From Moraxellaceae bacterium (GTDB lineage Bacteria > Pseudomonadota > Gammaproteobacteria > Pseudomonadales > Moraxellaceae): DNA of 41,702 bases. Positions 34,505 through 41,702 of this stretch are shown in pieces. The notes beneath the pieces are model-generated. The model was not told where the DNA came from, did no database searches, and was given only the letters and a program-made list of their open reading frames with translations. A program made the translations under genes and the position numbers. Within the stretch, counting starts at the first letter, position 1; every line of letters starts with the position of its first letter. The stretch is taken from positions 123,045-164,746 of the forward strand of contig DPJB01000025.1 in the NCBI GenBank assembly GCA_003543245.1, in the 5' to 3' direction.

Positions 34505-35290
34505 ATGCTGGATAACCTGCTGAAGTCTGCTGCCTTGCACGAGTCTGTTGTCATTCCCGAAGGCTGGGGCCAGGGGCGGGCCACCTATGGCGGGTTGCTG
34601 GCCGCGCTGATGTGCAGCCGCCTGCTGCATGTGGTGGGCGATGATCGTGTTCTGCGCTCGGCCACGGTGTCGTTTGTGGGGCCGGTTGCCCCGGGCGCTG
34701 CGCGGCTAACCGTCGAGGTGTTCCGCAACGGCAAGTCCGTCACGCAGGCCGAGGCGCGCCTGTATCAGGGTGATGAGGTGTTCGCCGTCTTGCTGGCCAG
34801 TTTCGGTGCCACACGCCCGTCACGGATTGTGGTGCCGCCGGTTGCCACCGCGCCGGTGTTCAAGGGGCCGGATGATTGTCATGCCATGCCGTACATTCCC
34901 GGTGTGACACCGGAGTTCATCCAGCATGTCGACATGCGCTGGGCCGAAGGGGCAATGCCGTTTTCGGGCGTGGACACGCCGGACTTCGGTGGCTGGATGC
35001 GTTACCGCTGTCCTGTGCACCAGATGGCACTCACGCACCTGTTCGGCCTGATTGATTGCTGGCCACCGGCGGTACTGTCGATGTTCACGGCGCCGGCTCC
35101 TGCCAGCTCCATGTGCTGGACCATCGAGTTCCTGCATTTTCCGGAAGACGCGACGGCCGACACCTGGTGGCAGTATCAGGTACGCACGGATGCCAGCGCA
35201 GAAGGCTATGCGCATACCGAAGCAAATATCTGGGACGATCAGGGCTGTCTGGTGGCGATCAGCCGTCAGACCATCACGGTTTTTGCCTGA
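34505..35290 (+). CDS. Acyl-CoA thioesterase-like protein (4HBT_3 superfamily)
   Basis: This encodes 261 residues from the ATG at 34505, with GGAG six bases upstream. The double-hotdog layout of PF13622 thioesterases is visible: an N-terminal half with ATYGGLLAALMCSRLL and RSATVSFVGPVAPG, then a C-terminal half with HLFGLIDCWPPAVLSMFT and TIEFLHFPE. Such enzymes cut acyl-CoA thioesters in lipid turnover. No single catalytic residue set is certain here. The next gene, hrpB, begins five bases after the stop codon, so the two are co-transcribed. Confidence 0.85.
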   Translation: MLDNLLKSAALHESVVIPEGWGQGRATYGGLLAALMCSRLLHVVGDDRVLRSATVSFVGPVAPGAARLTVEVFRNGKSVTQAEARLYQGDEVFAVLLASFGATRPSRIVVPPVATAPVFKGPDDCHAMPYIPGVTPEFIQHVDMRWAEGAMPFSGVDTPDFGGWMRYRCPVHQMALTHLFGLIDCWPPAVLSMFTAPAPASSMCWTIEFLHFPEDATADTWWQYQVRTDASAEGYAHTEANIWDDQGCLVAISRQTITVFA

Positions 35291-35295
35291 TTGCC

Positions 35296-37770
35296 ATGAC
35301 GCTGCCGATTGATGCAGTTCTGCCCGACCTGCTGGCAACACTGGCGGCGCACAATGCCGTGGTGCTGCAGGCGCCACCTGGTACCGGCAAGACCACGCGC
35401 GTGCCGCTGGCGCTACGCGATGCAGAATTCCTGAGCGGCAAAAAAATCGTCATGCTGGAGCCGCGTCGGCTGGCTGCCCGCTCGGCTGCACGTTTCATGG
35501 CAACTCTGCTGGGTGAGGAGGTTGGCCGCACCGTTGGTTATCGCACGCGGCTCGATACCAGAATATCGCGCGAGACACGCATCGAAGTAGTGACCGAAGG
35601 CATTCTCACTCGCCTGCTGCAAAGTGATGCCGAACTTGCGGATTACGGCATCGTCATTTTTGATGAATTCCACGAGCGTTCGCTGCAGGCCGATCTTGGT
35701 CTGGCACTGGTGCGTGAATGCCAGCAGGTCGTGCGCGATGACCTGCGCATGCTGGTGATGTCGGCCACGCTGGATGCACAACCGGTTTCGACGCTGTTGG
35801 GTGGTGCGCCGGTACTCGGTTGTCCAGGGCAGGTATTTCCGGTGGAGGTGCGTTACTCCGCACCGGGTCGTACACCGTGGCTGGATCATCTGGCGCAGGT
35901 GATACGCGATACGCTGGCCAGTGACAGCGGATCGCTGCTGGTGTTTCTGCCGGGCGAAGGTGAAATACGGCGGTTGATGGAGCGGCTGGAACAGCTGCCC
36001 GCGAATGTTACGCTGGCACCGCTTTACGGGCAGTTGTCCGGTGACGAACAGGATCGTGCGATTTCACCGGCACCCGCAGGACAGCGCAAGATTGTGCTGG
36101 CCACCTCGATTGCAGAAACCAGTCTTACCATTGAAGGTATTCGTGTCGTGATTGACGCGGGTTTTTTGCGCGGGCCCAGTTACGACCCCAACAGTGCGAT
36201 GACGCGACTGGTCACGCAACGCGTGTCAGCGGCGAATGCCGAGCAGCGTCGTGGTCGTGCGGGCCGACTGGGGCCGGGCACCTGCATCCGTTTGTGGAGC
36301 GAGGAAGAAAATTCCCGCCTGCAACCGTTTGCGGTGCCGGAAATCCGTCAGGCGGATCTCACCGGCATGGTGCTGGAGCTGGCGCAGTGGGGCGTGCGCG
36401 ATGCCACCAGTTTGTGCTGGCTGGATTTGCCACCCGCCGCAAGCTGGGCACAGGCGCGTGAACTGTTGCAGTCGCTCGAAACGCTGGATGACAGTGGTGC
36501 AATTACGGCACACGGCCGTGCCGTTCTGGCGCTGGGATTGCTGCCGCGCCTGGGGCACATGGTGGTGCGCGGACGCGAGCTGGGCCTTGGCCATATGGCT
36601 GCAGAGCTGGCGGCGTTATTGTCCGAGCGCGATATCCTGCCACGCGACAGTGGTGCCGACATGCACGATCGTCTGTTGTGTCTGCGCGGCGAGCAGAATG
36701 TCGTCCGTGTTGATCGCGGGCGCCTGCAGCTGGTGCGTGAAGGCGCACGCCGGCTGGGCGAGAAAAAATCGGCGGCAGTCACGGAGCACAATGACGATGC
36801 GGGTCGCCTGCTCGCCCTTGCCTTTCCTGACCGGATTGCACAGCGCCGTCCCGGCAGTGCGGCACGGTATGTTCTGGCCAATGGTCGTGGCGCGTTCCTG
36901 CCGGAAGAAGATCGCCTGGCGCGGGAGCCCTGGCTGGTGATTGCCGATCTCGACGGACAGGCGCGCGAGGCGAAAATATTCCTGGCAGCCAGTCTTTCAT
37001 TGCCGGCACTGGAAGCCACACTGGCCCCAGTCATCCGCTCGACGGAATTTGTCAGTTGGGACAGCAGTTCGCAGTCGGTACAGTCGCGCCAGCAACGGGT
37101 GCTCGGTGCGCTGGTGCTGGAAGACAAGGCGCTGGCCTCGGCCAGCCCGGAAAAAATCACGGCAGTACTGGCACAGGCCATCAGTGACGCCGGCCTGCAG
37201 GTGTTGCCGTGGACGGATGCCTTGCGGCAGTGGCAGGCGCGAGTGCAGATCATGCACGGTCTGCAGCCGGAGCAATGGCCCGACGTGAGCGAGATGGCAT
37301 TGCGCCAGCACGTGCTGGTGTGGGCCGGCCCGTATCTCTCCGGCATGTCACGCTTTTCGCATCTGGATCGCTTTCCCCTGCATGATGCGTTGACGGGGCA
37401 ACTGGACTGGGCCCGGCAGCAATCACTCGAACAGTTGTTGCCCACGCACCTGACTGTACCCACGGGATCGCGCATCGCAATTGACTACACGGCCGAGCAC
37501 GGTCCGGTACTTGCGGTGAAACTGCAGGAGATGTTCGGTTTGCTGGAGACGCCGCGACTGTCCAATGGCCGCGTGCCACTGACCATTCACCTGCTGTCAC
37601 CGGCCCAGCGCCCGGTGGCGGTGACACAGGACCTCGCCAGTTTCTGGAAAAACGCCTACGCTGATGTGCGAAAGGACATGCGTGGCCGCTACCCGCGCCA
37701 TCCCTGGCCGGAAGATCCGTTTACGGCGGTGGCACAGCGTGGCGTCAAGAAAAAGCCTGACAAGTCCTGA
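35296..37770 (+). CDS. hrpB: ATP-dependent helicase HrpB
   Basis: This encodes 824 residues from the ATG at 35296; the apparent longer frame reads back through the thioesterase gene and is discarded. The DEAH-box motifs are clear: Walker A APPGTGKTT at 26-34, MLEPRRLAAR, the Walker B variant DEFH at 123-126, MSATLD, and RGRAGR for motif VI. The C-terminal part has the HrpB-specific domain, including YPRHPWPEDP near the end. It is an RNA helicase homologue whose physiological role in Gram-negative bacteria is not well defined; a link to fimbriae is known in Xanthomonas. The length is the family's normal length. It shares a transcript with the thioesterase. Confidence 0.95.
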   Translation: MTLPIDAVLPDLLATLAAHNAVVLQAPPGTGKTTRVPLALRDAEFLSGKKIVMLEPRRLAARSAARFMATLLGEEVGRTVGYRTRLDTRISRETRIEVVTEGILTRLLQSDAELADYGIVIFDEFHERSLQADLGLALVRECQQVVRDDLRMLVMSATLDAQPVSTLLGGAPVLGCPGQVFPVEVRYSAPGRTPWLDHLAQVIRDTLASDSGSLLVFLPGEGEIRRLMERLEQLPANVTLAPLYGQLSGDEQDRAISPAPAGQRKIVLATSIAETSLTIEGIRVVIDAGFLRGPSYDPNSAMTRLVTQRVSAANAEQRRGRAGRLGPGTCIRLWSEEENSRLQPFAVPEIRQADLTGMVLELAQWGVRDATSLCWLDLPPAASWAQARELLQSLETLDDSGAITAHGRAVLALGLLPRLGHMVVRGRELGLGHMAAELAALLSERDILPRDSGADMHDRLLCLRGEQNVVRVDRGRLQLVREGARRLGEKKSAAVTEHNDDAGRLLALAFPDRIAQRRPGSAARYVLANGRGAFLPEEDRLAREPWLVIADLDGQAREAKIFLAASLSLPALEATLAPVIRSTEFVSWDSSSQSVQSRQQRVLGALVLEDKALASASPEKITAVLAQAISDAGLQVLPWTDALRQWQARVQIMHGLQPEQWPDVSEMALRQHVLVWAGPYLSGMSRFSHLDRFPLHDALTGQLDWARQQSLEQLLPTHLTVPTGSRIAIDYTAEHGPVLAVKLQEMFGLLETPRLSNGRVPLTIHLLSPAQRPVAVTQDLASFWKNAYADVRKDMRGRYPRHPWPEDPFTAVAQRGVKKKPDKS

Positions 37771-37779
37771 ATATTCAGG
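37766..37779. repeat. 14-bp perfect palindrome at the end of hrpB
   Basis: CCTGAATATTCAGG is self-complementary and contains the hrpB stop codon. Its function, if any, is unknown; it could be a protein-binding site for the gene that begins at 37878. Confidence 0.5.
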
Positions 37780-37877
37780 GAGCATGCGTACGCATTGGCT
37801 AGCGTGTTGTTGCCTGTGTGGCCAGTTAACAGGGCCGGTGACAAGACTTCGTAAAATCATCAAGTGAGTGACAAGGG

Positions 37878-38777
37878 ATGACCTCAGCATTTGAAAAAAG
37901 GCCCGTCAGTTTTACCGTGAAGGGTGATCTGGTTCGTGGCGACCTGTATCTGCCGGCGACAAGGGAAAAGGCCCCGGTTGTCATCATGGCGCACGGGTTT
38001 GGTGGCGAGCGCCGCTTTCGTCTGCCGGCATTTGCCGAACATTTTGCAGCACATGGCCTGGCGGTGGTGCTGTTCGATTATCGCGGTTTTGGTGACAGTG
38101 CCGGCGAGCCGCGTGCACTCGTGGATGCATCGCGTCATCTTGAAGACTATGCCGCTGCCGTGGCGTTTGCCCGTCGTTGTCCTGATGTGGACGGTACACG
38201 TGTGGGCCTGTGGGGAACGTCCTACAGCGGTGGTCATGTACTGGTGACGGCGGCGCGCGACCAGAACATCAGGGTGGTGGTGTCACAAGTGCCGCATGTG
38301 GACGGACTCGCCAGTGCCATGGGCTATCCGCCATTGCTGTTGCCAAAGGCCACATGGCTGGCTGCACAGGATTTGTTGTCCGCTGCGCGTGGCGGCGAGC
38401 CGGTGCGCATGCCGATTGTGGCAGAGGAAGGCGTGCGTGCATTGGCAACACCGGATTGCTATGACGGCTACACCAGCATGATTCCTGCAGGAGCCGACTG
38501 GGTAAATGCCGTGCCGGCCCGCATCCTGTTCACCATCATGGCGTATCGCCCGGTGACGGAAGTGCAGAAAATAAATTGTCCGGTGCTGCTGGTGGCCTCA
38601 CCGACCGATACGCTGATTCCTTTTTCCGCCACAAAGCGTGCGGTGGCAAAAATTCGCGACTGTCGTCTGGAGCTGATTGAGGGTGGCCACTTTGATCCCT
38701 ATCTTGGCGACTGCTTTGACAAGGTGGTGCGCATGGAATGTGACTTCCTGTGCAGCAAGCTGGGCGTTACTACCTGA
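37878..38777 (+). CDS. Alpha/beta hydrolase, cytoplasmic
   Basis: This encodes 299 residues with no signal peptide. HGFGGERRFRLPAFAEHF carries the oxyanion region, GTSYSGGH the nucleophile Ser, an Asp in VASPTDTLIPF, and His in GGHFDPY. FDYRGFGDSAGEPR is typical of the group with peptidase S9/DLH-like relatives (UPF0227-like or YcjY-like). The substrate is not predictable. It lies about 100 bases downstream of hrpB on the same strand, without a terminator between, and is followed by a strong bidirectional terminator at 38817. Confidence 0.88.
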   Translation: MTSAFEKRPVSFTVKGDLVRGDLYLPATREKAPVVIMAHGFGGERRFRLPAFAEHFAAHGLAVVLFDYRGFGDSAGEPRALVDASRHLEDYAAAVAFARRCPDVDGTRVGLWGTSYSGGHVLVTAARDQNIRVVVSQVPHVDGLASAMGYPPLLLPKATWLAAQDLLSAARGGEPVRMPIVAEEGVRALATPDCYDGYTSMIPAGADWVNAVPARILFTIMAYRPVTEVQKINCPVLLVASPTDTLIPFSATKRAVAKIRDCRLELIEGGHFDPYLGDCFDKVVRMECDFLCSKLGVTT

Positions 38778-38816
38778 TAGATGTTGCTGCCTGATGGTGG
38801 CTGATCCTGCGCACAC

Positions 38817-38846
38817 AAAAAAGCCCGATGCATGTCGGGCTTTTTT
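38817..38846. terminator. Bidirectional intrinsic terminator
   Basis: AAAAAAGCCCGA / TCGGGCTTTTTT with a TGCATG loop. It serves the plus-strand hydrolase ending at 38777 and the minus-strand gene ending at 38849. Confidence 0.9.
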
Positions 38847-38848
38847 AT

Positions 38849-39721
38849 TCAGGCCGCCTTGGCGTCATGCAGGGTGTCCAGTTCGGCGCGCCATCGGCGG
38901 ATCAGGTGCGAGTTTTCCTGTTGCCAGGGATGAAAATCCTTGTCAAAGAACTCCAGGAAGTCCGGGATGGTGCGCGTGATCAGGCCGTTGCGCCCGAGCA
39001 GCTTCCACAGGCCTTTGGCCAGGACCAGCGGCTTGCGGTGCATGCCGTCACGCCTGAGCAGTTTCCATGTGTAGACCGACGTGTATGCGGCCAGGAACAA
39101 CGTGCCGACAACCAGCATGATGTACCGTTGCCGGTCCCGCCCGTCCACATCCTGATAGAGGTCGAAGGCGACCGCCTTGTGTTCGGTTTCCTCGATGGCA
39201 TGCCACATCCACAGTGCGCGGACTTCCGGCGCCATCACCTGCATGGTCTTGTCATCACGGAGCAGGCCGTCGGCAAGGATGGCGGTGATGTGCTCCAGTG
39301 CCGCCGTTGCCGCCAGCATCTCGTGCGATGACATGCGGATACGTGCGCCCTTGAGCAGGGTGCGTGCCGTCCGTTCGGCCCGTCGGGTGATATCTGCGTA
39401 ACCCTGACTGTCAAGGAAGCGGTTGAAGGTGCTGTGTTCCAGCGTATGCATGGCTTCCTGGCCAATAAAGCCGGAAATGTCCTTCTGTCGGGCGGGGTCG
39501 TCAATGCGGTCACGGAAAAAACGCACGGAATCCACAAAAAAACGCTCACCATCCGGAAAGCTGAGCGACAATGCATTCAGGAAATGGGAGACAACGGGGT
39601 CGTTGTCGTACCAGTAGCGGGGCGTTGATGACGCAAACTGCAAACCCATGCGATGTGGTGCAATGGTGACATTGGCCGGCGTGGGGCGCAGGGGGTGGAT
39701 TGTCGACGGTGCCTTGCTCAT
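38849..39721 (-). CDS. PF10118 metal-dependent hydrolase family protein
   Basis: This encodes 290 residues from the ATG at 39721, with GAGAAG upstream. Metal ligands of a ferritin-like helical core are visible: GQEAMHTLEHSTFN, the Glu-His in ALEHITAI, and HAIEETEHKAVAFDLY, together with a central membrane-like segment (IMLVVGTLFLAAYTSVYTW). The family name is a structural prediction; few members have known activity. It is transcribed divergently from an AraC-family regulator, with palindromes between them, so the regulator probably controls it. A 48-codon upstream extension would overlap that regulatory region and is rejected. Confidence 0.85.
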   Translation of the reverse strand: MSKAPSTIHPLRPTPANVTIAPHRMGLQFASSTPRYWYDNDPVVSHFLNALSLSFPDGERFFVDSVRFFRDRIDDPARQKDISGFIGQEAMHTLEHSTFNRFLDSQGYADITRRAERTARTLLKGARIRMSSHEMLAATAALEHITAILADGLLRDDKTMQVMAPEVRALWMWHAIEETEHKAVAFDLYQDVDGRDRQRYIMLVVGTLFLAAYTSVYTWKLLRRDGMHRKPLVLAKGLWKLLGRNGLITRTIPDFLEFFDKDFHPWQQENSHLIRRWRAELDTLHDAKAA

Positions 39722-39747
39722 GGTACTTCTCGCTTGCAGGTTACCGT

Positions 39748-39760
39748 CCGCATGATGCGG
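39748..39760. promoter_or_regulatory. Palindromic operator candidate between PF10118 gene and AraC regulator
   Basis: CCGCAT-G-ATGCGG is a perfect interrupted palindrome in the 104-base divergent spacer. A second one, GCGGG-GTTTT-CCCGC, lies at 39784-39798. Either could be a binding site for the neighbouring AraC-family protein; AraC sites are often direct repeats, so the link is uncertain. Confidence 0.4.
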
Positions 39761-39825
39761 GTCGGGCAAGCATTCATACTGCCGCGGGGTTTTCCCGCTT
39801 TCCGGTTCCAGGGGGCCAGTTTTCG

Positions 39826-40872
39826 GTGAAATCGGGACAAACATCCACGCGACGTCGCCAGACACTGCCGGGCATTCCCGGCATTTATGTGCTGCTGTTC
39901 TGCGATCTGGTGCGCCAGCTGGGCTATGACGACCGTCGCCTGCTGGAGGGGCTGGAGTTGCAGCGTTCGCAGCTGCTGGCGCCGGATGCGCGTGTTTCCG
40001 TGGCTGATGCTGCGCAGGTGCTGCACCGCGGGCTGGCCATTGCCGGGCACGAAGGCCTCGGCTTTCGCTATGCGTCGGCGCTCAAGGTTACCTTGCACGG
40101 GTCGCTGGGGTTGCTGGCGCTCTCCAGCATGACCATTCGCGATGCGCTGGAGGCGGGCACCCACTATCTCGGCTTGCGCGCGCCTTTTCTCGATTTTGTC
40201 TGGCAGACCGGGCCGGATGCGCATGACCAGTCGCGGATCAAGCTGGAGGTGCGTGAGCGTTTTCCGCTCGGGCGCCAGCATGACTTCATCATGGAAGCCA
40301 TGCTGATGGGGCTGGTCTACATGGTGCAGCAGCTCAACGAGGATGCGCTGGATGATGCCGAGGTCTGGCTGACCGGACCACCCCCGCCGCATTACGCCAC
40401 CCTTGCCGAGTCATTGCCGGTGCCGGTGCGTTATAACGCGCCCTTCTGCATGGTGCAGGCCTCTGCCGTCCTGCTGGATCAGCGGCCGCGTCTGGCCGAC
40501 CCGTCGATTGCCGCGCTGGCCCGCGAGCAATGCGAGGCAGAGTTCCAGAAACTGTTTGCAGCACCGGAGTCGCTGCTGCTGGATGTGCGTCAGCGTCTGG
40601 TGGAGTACGAGGAAGGCACATTGTCGCTGGAGCAGATGGCCGACCGGCTGCACATGTCGTCACGCACATTGAAGCGCCGCCTGCAGGACGAAGGTGCAAA
40701 TTATCGTGAAATTGTCGAAGCCGTTTTGCGTGAGCGCGCCACGCGATTGCTGATGGAAACCGATTTGCCGGTGAGCGAGATTGCTTTTCGTACCGGCTAT
40801 AACGATGTCTCCAATTTCACCCGCGCCTTCAAGCGCTGGACAGGGAAAACACCGCGTGATTTCCGCCGCTGA
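39826..40872 (+). CDS. AraC-family transcriptional regulator (Arabinose_bd N-terminal domain)
   Basis: This encodes 348 residues from the GTG at 39826; the GGGGG run ten bases upstream is a modest ribosome site. A TTG 42 codons earlier would overlap the start of the divergent gene. The N-terminal 200 residues match the Arabinose_bd-like domain (PF12625) found in OruR/ArgR-type regulators (GFRYASALKVTLHGSLGLLA). Residues about 250-348 form the double helix-turn-helix: LSLEQMADRLHMSSRTLKRR, then VSEIAFRTGYNDVSNFTRAF and RWTGKTPRDFRR. It probably responds to a small lipid- or aromatic-derived molecule and controls the divergent PF10118 gene, which is inference. Confidence 0.92.
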   Translation: MKSGQTSTRRRQTLPGIPGIYVLLFCDLVRQLGYDDRRLLEGLELQRSQLLAPDARVSVADAAQVLHRGLAIAGHEGLGFRYASALKVTLHGSLGLLALSSMTIRDALEAGTHYLGLRAPFLDFVWQTGPDAHDQSRIKLEVRERFPLGRQHDFIMEAMLMGLVYMVQQLNEDALDDAEVWLTGPPPPHYATLAESLPVPVRYNAPFCMVQASAVLLDQRPRLADPSIAALAREQCEAEFQKLFAAPESLLLDVRQRLVEYEEGTLSLEQMADRLHMSSRTLKRRLQDEGANYREIVEAVLRERATRLLMETDLPVSEIAFRTGYNDVSNFTRAFKRWTGKTPRDFRR

Positions 40873-40902
40873 CAGATGTGGCGAAATATATCGCCGCAAA
40901 TG

Positions 40903-40930
40903 AAAAAGCCCGGCAATTGCCGGGCTTTTT
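40903..40930. terminator. Bidirectional intrinsic terminator between the AraC gene and fpr
   Basis: AAAAAGCCCGGCA / TGCCGGGCTTTTT with a short ATT-centred loop. It lies 30 bases after the AraC-type gene and 16 bases after the convergent fpr stop. Confidence 0.92.
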
Positions 40931-40946
40931 CATGCCTGTGCAGCAA

Positions 40947-41702
40947 TCATTTTTCTACAAAGGCACGTTCAATCACGTAGTCGCCTGGCTTGTTGCTGGT
41001 GCCCTCGACAAAGCCGCGCTCCTCAAGAATCACCACCAGATCCTTGAGCATGCTCGGGCTGCCGCAAATCATCACGCGGTCAACGGCCGGATCAAACGGC
41101 GGCAGGCCGATATCGCTGAACAGTTTGCCGTTCTCGATCAGGTCGGTAAGACGGCCCTGGTTGCGGTAGGCTTCACGCGTGACGGTCGGGTAATAGATCA
41201 GCTTGTCCTTCACCAGATCGCCAAAGAACTCGTTGGCCGGCAGTTCTTTCGTGATGTAGTCCTCGTAGCCCAGTTCGCTCACTTCACGCACACCGTGGGT
41301 GAGGATGATCTTGTCAAAGGCTTCGTAGAATTCCGGATCACGGATCACGCTCATGAACGGCGCCAGGCCAGTGCCGGTGCTGAGCAGGTACAGGTTCTTG
41401 CCCGGCTTCAGGTTGTCCATGATCAGCGAACCGGTTGGCTTGCGGCTGACCTGGATGGTGTCACCCACCTTGAGATGCTGCAGACGCGAAGTCAGCGGGC
41501 CGTTCTGCACCTTGATGCTGTAGAACTCCAGGTGTTCTTCATAGTGCGCACTCACGATGGAGTAGGCGCGCATGAGCGGCTTGCCTTCCGTTTCCAGGCC
41601 GATCATCACGAACTGGCCGGTCTTGAAGCGCAGGGCCGGGTCGCGGGTGGTGGTGAAGCTGAACAGCGTATCGTTCCAGTGATGCACGCTAAGGACGGTT
41701 TC
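40947..41702 (-). CDS. fpr: Ferredoxin-NADP reductase (N-terminus cut by window edge)
   Basis: The frame stays open to the right edge. The last bases encode ETVLSVHHWNDTLFSF, so only a few N-terminal residues are missing. FAD-binding R-x-Y-S is seen in MRAYSIVS, with FKTGQFVMIGL before it; the NADP domain has STGTGLAPF, LTHGVRE and MICGSPSML. The C-terminal end FVEGTSNKPGDYVIERAFVEK is typical of the Pseudomonas/Azotobacter type, which ends in Lys after Glu. It moves electrons between NADPH and ferredoxin or flavodoxin and is often oxidative-stress induced, which is not visible here. It converges on the AraC-type gene. Confidence 0.95.
   Translation of the reverse strand, partial: ETVLSVHHWNDTLFSFTTTRDPALRFKTGQFVMIGLETEGKPLMRAYSIVSAHYEEHLEFYSIKVQNGPLTSRLQHLKVGDTIQVSRKPTGSLIMDNLKPGKNLYLLSTGTGLAPFMSVIRDPEFYEAFDKIILTHGVREVSELGYEDYITKELPANEFFGDLVKDKLIYYPTVTREAYRNQGRLTDLIENGKLFSDIGLPPFDPAVDRVMICGSPSMLKDLVVILEERGFVEGTSNKPGDYVIERAFVEK

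Noticed and set aside
35056..35295. An 80-codon N-terminal extension of hrpB
   Set aside because: It is the thioesterase gene read out of frame; the HrpB family begins at the ATG at 35296.
36348..37475. A 375-codon open frame on the minus strand
   Set aside because: It lies opposite hrpB; Ser/Arg/Cys-rich shadow.
39700..39825. A 42-codon N-terminal extension of the AraC-family gene
   Set aside because: It starts at TTG, overlaps the divergent gene and does not match the family.

Overview
The window looks like chromosomal DNA of a gammaproteobacterium with fairly high GC, probably in the order Pseudomonadales. The ferredoxin-NADP reductase, HrpB, YajD, DUF1456 (YehS-type), VF530-type and single-subunit AcnA genes all fit that group, and a Moraxellaceae-like aquatic genus is a reasonable but unproven guess. 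Most of it is ordinary, tightly packed chromosome: genes often abut stop to stop, and several units end in near-identical terminators with an AAAAAGCCCG...CGGGCTTTTT core. I see no tRNA, rRNA, CRISPR array, intact insertion sequence or prophage.

Layout. 1-6.0 kb: a truncated DUF2189 membrane protein, an uncharacterised protein and its paralogue about 2.4 kb apart, an HSL-type esterase, an SRPBCC protein and a secreted dienelactone-hydrolase-like protein. 6.1-9.4 kb: a pseudouridine-synthase-like protein with an altered catalytic motif, a hemolysin-III-family membrane protein and an EptA/MCR-type lipid A phosphoethanolamine transferase. 9.5-12.0 kb: a YajD-like HNH protein and a full three-domain OvoA, which starts synthesis of the antioxidant ovothiol. 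12.1-16.4 kb: a fatty acid hydroxylase-like membrane protein with an unknown exported partner, then small genes, including two charged Lys-rich proteins, an RRM protein, a VF530 protein and a spermidine-synthase-like protein. 16.5-21.8 kb: a Baeyer-Villiger-type monooxygenase, an exported esterase, a Cdd1-type protein, a DUF1456 protein, a zinc-ribbon membrane protein and a PAS-GGDEF diguanylate cyclase.

21.8-28.4 kb is the most unusual region. It holds two broken genes side by side (a TraF_2-like remnant with an internal deletion and a frameshifted lipoprotein-like gene), a small coiled-coil protein, a phospholipase-D-family lipoprotein, an OmpA-type protein with two OmpA domains of which the second has lost its peptidoglycan-binding Asp, and a lipoprotein with an Ig-like domain followed by an ice-binding (DUF3494) domain. 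The last three lie on one strand and form a cell-envelope cluster. A 0.48 kb non-coding stretch follows.

28.4-41.7 kb returns to housekeeping and metabolism: aconitase A divergent from a molybdopterin oxidoreductase, an NlpC/P60 peptidase, a thioesterase-hrpB pair, an alpha/beta hydrolase, a PF10118 metal-dependent hydrolase divergent from an AraC-family regulator with palindromes between them, and fpr running off the right edge. The several esterases, the thioesterase, the monooxygenase and the PF10118 protein suggest a lipid- or hydrocarbon-using lifestyle. The ice-binding protein, OvoA and EptA suggest envelope and oxidative-stress adaptation. Both statements are inference from gene families.
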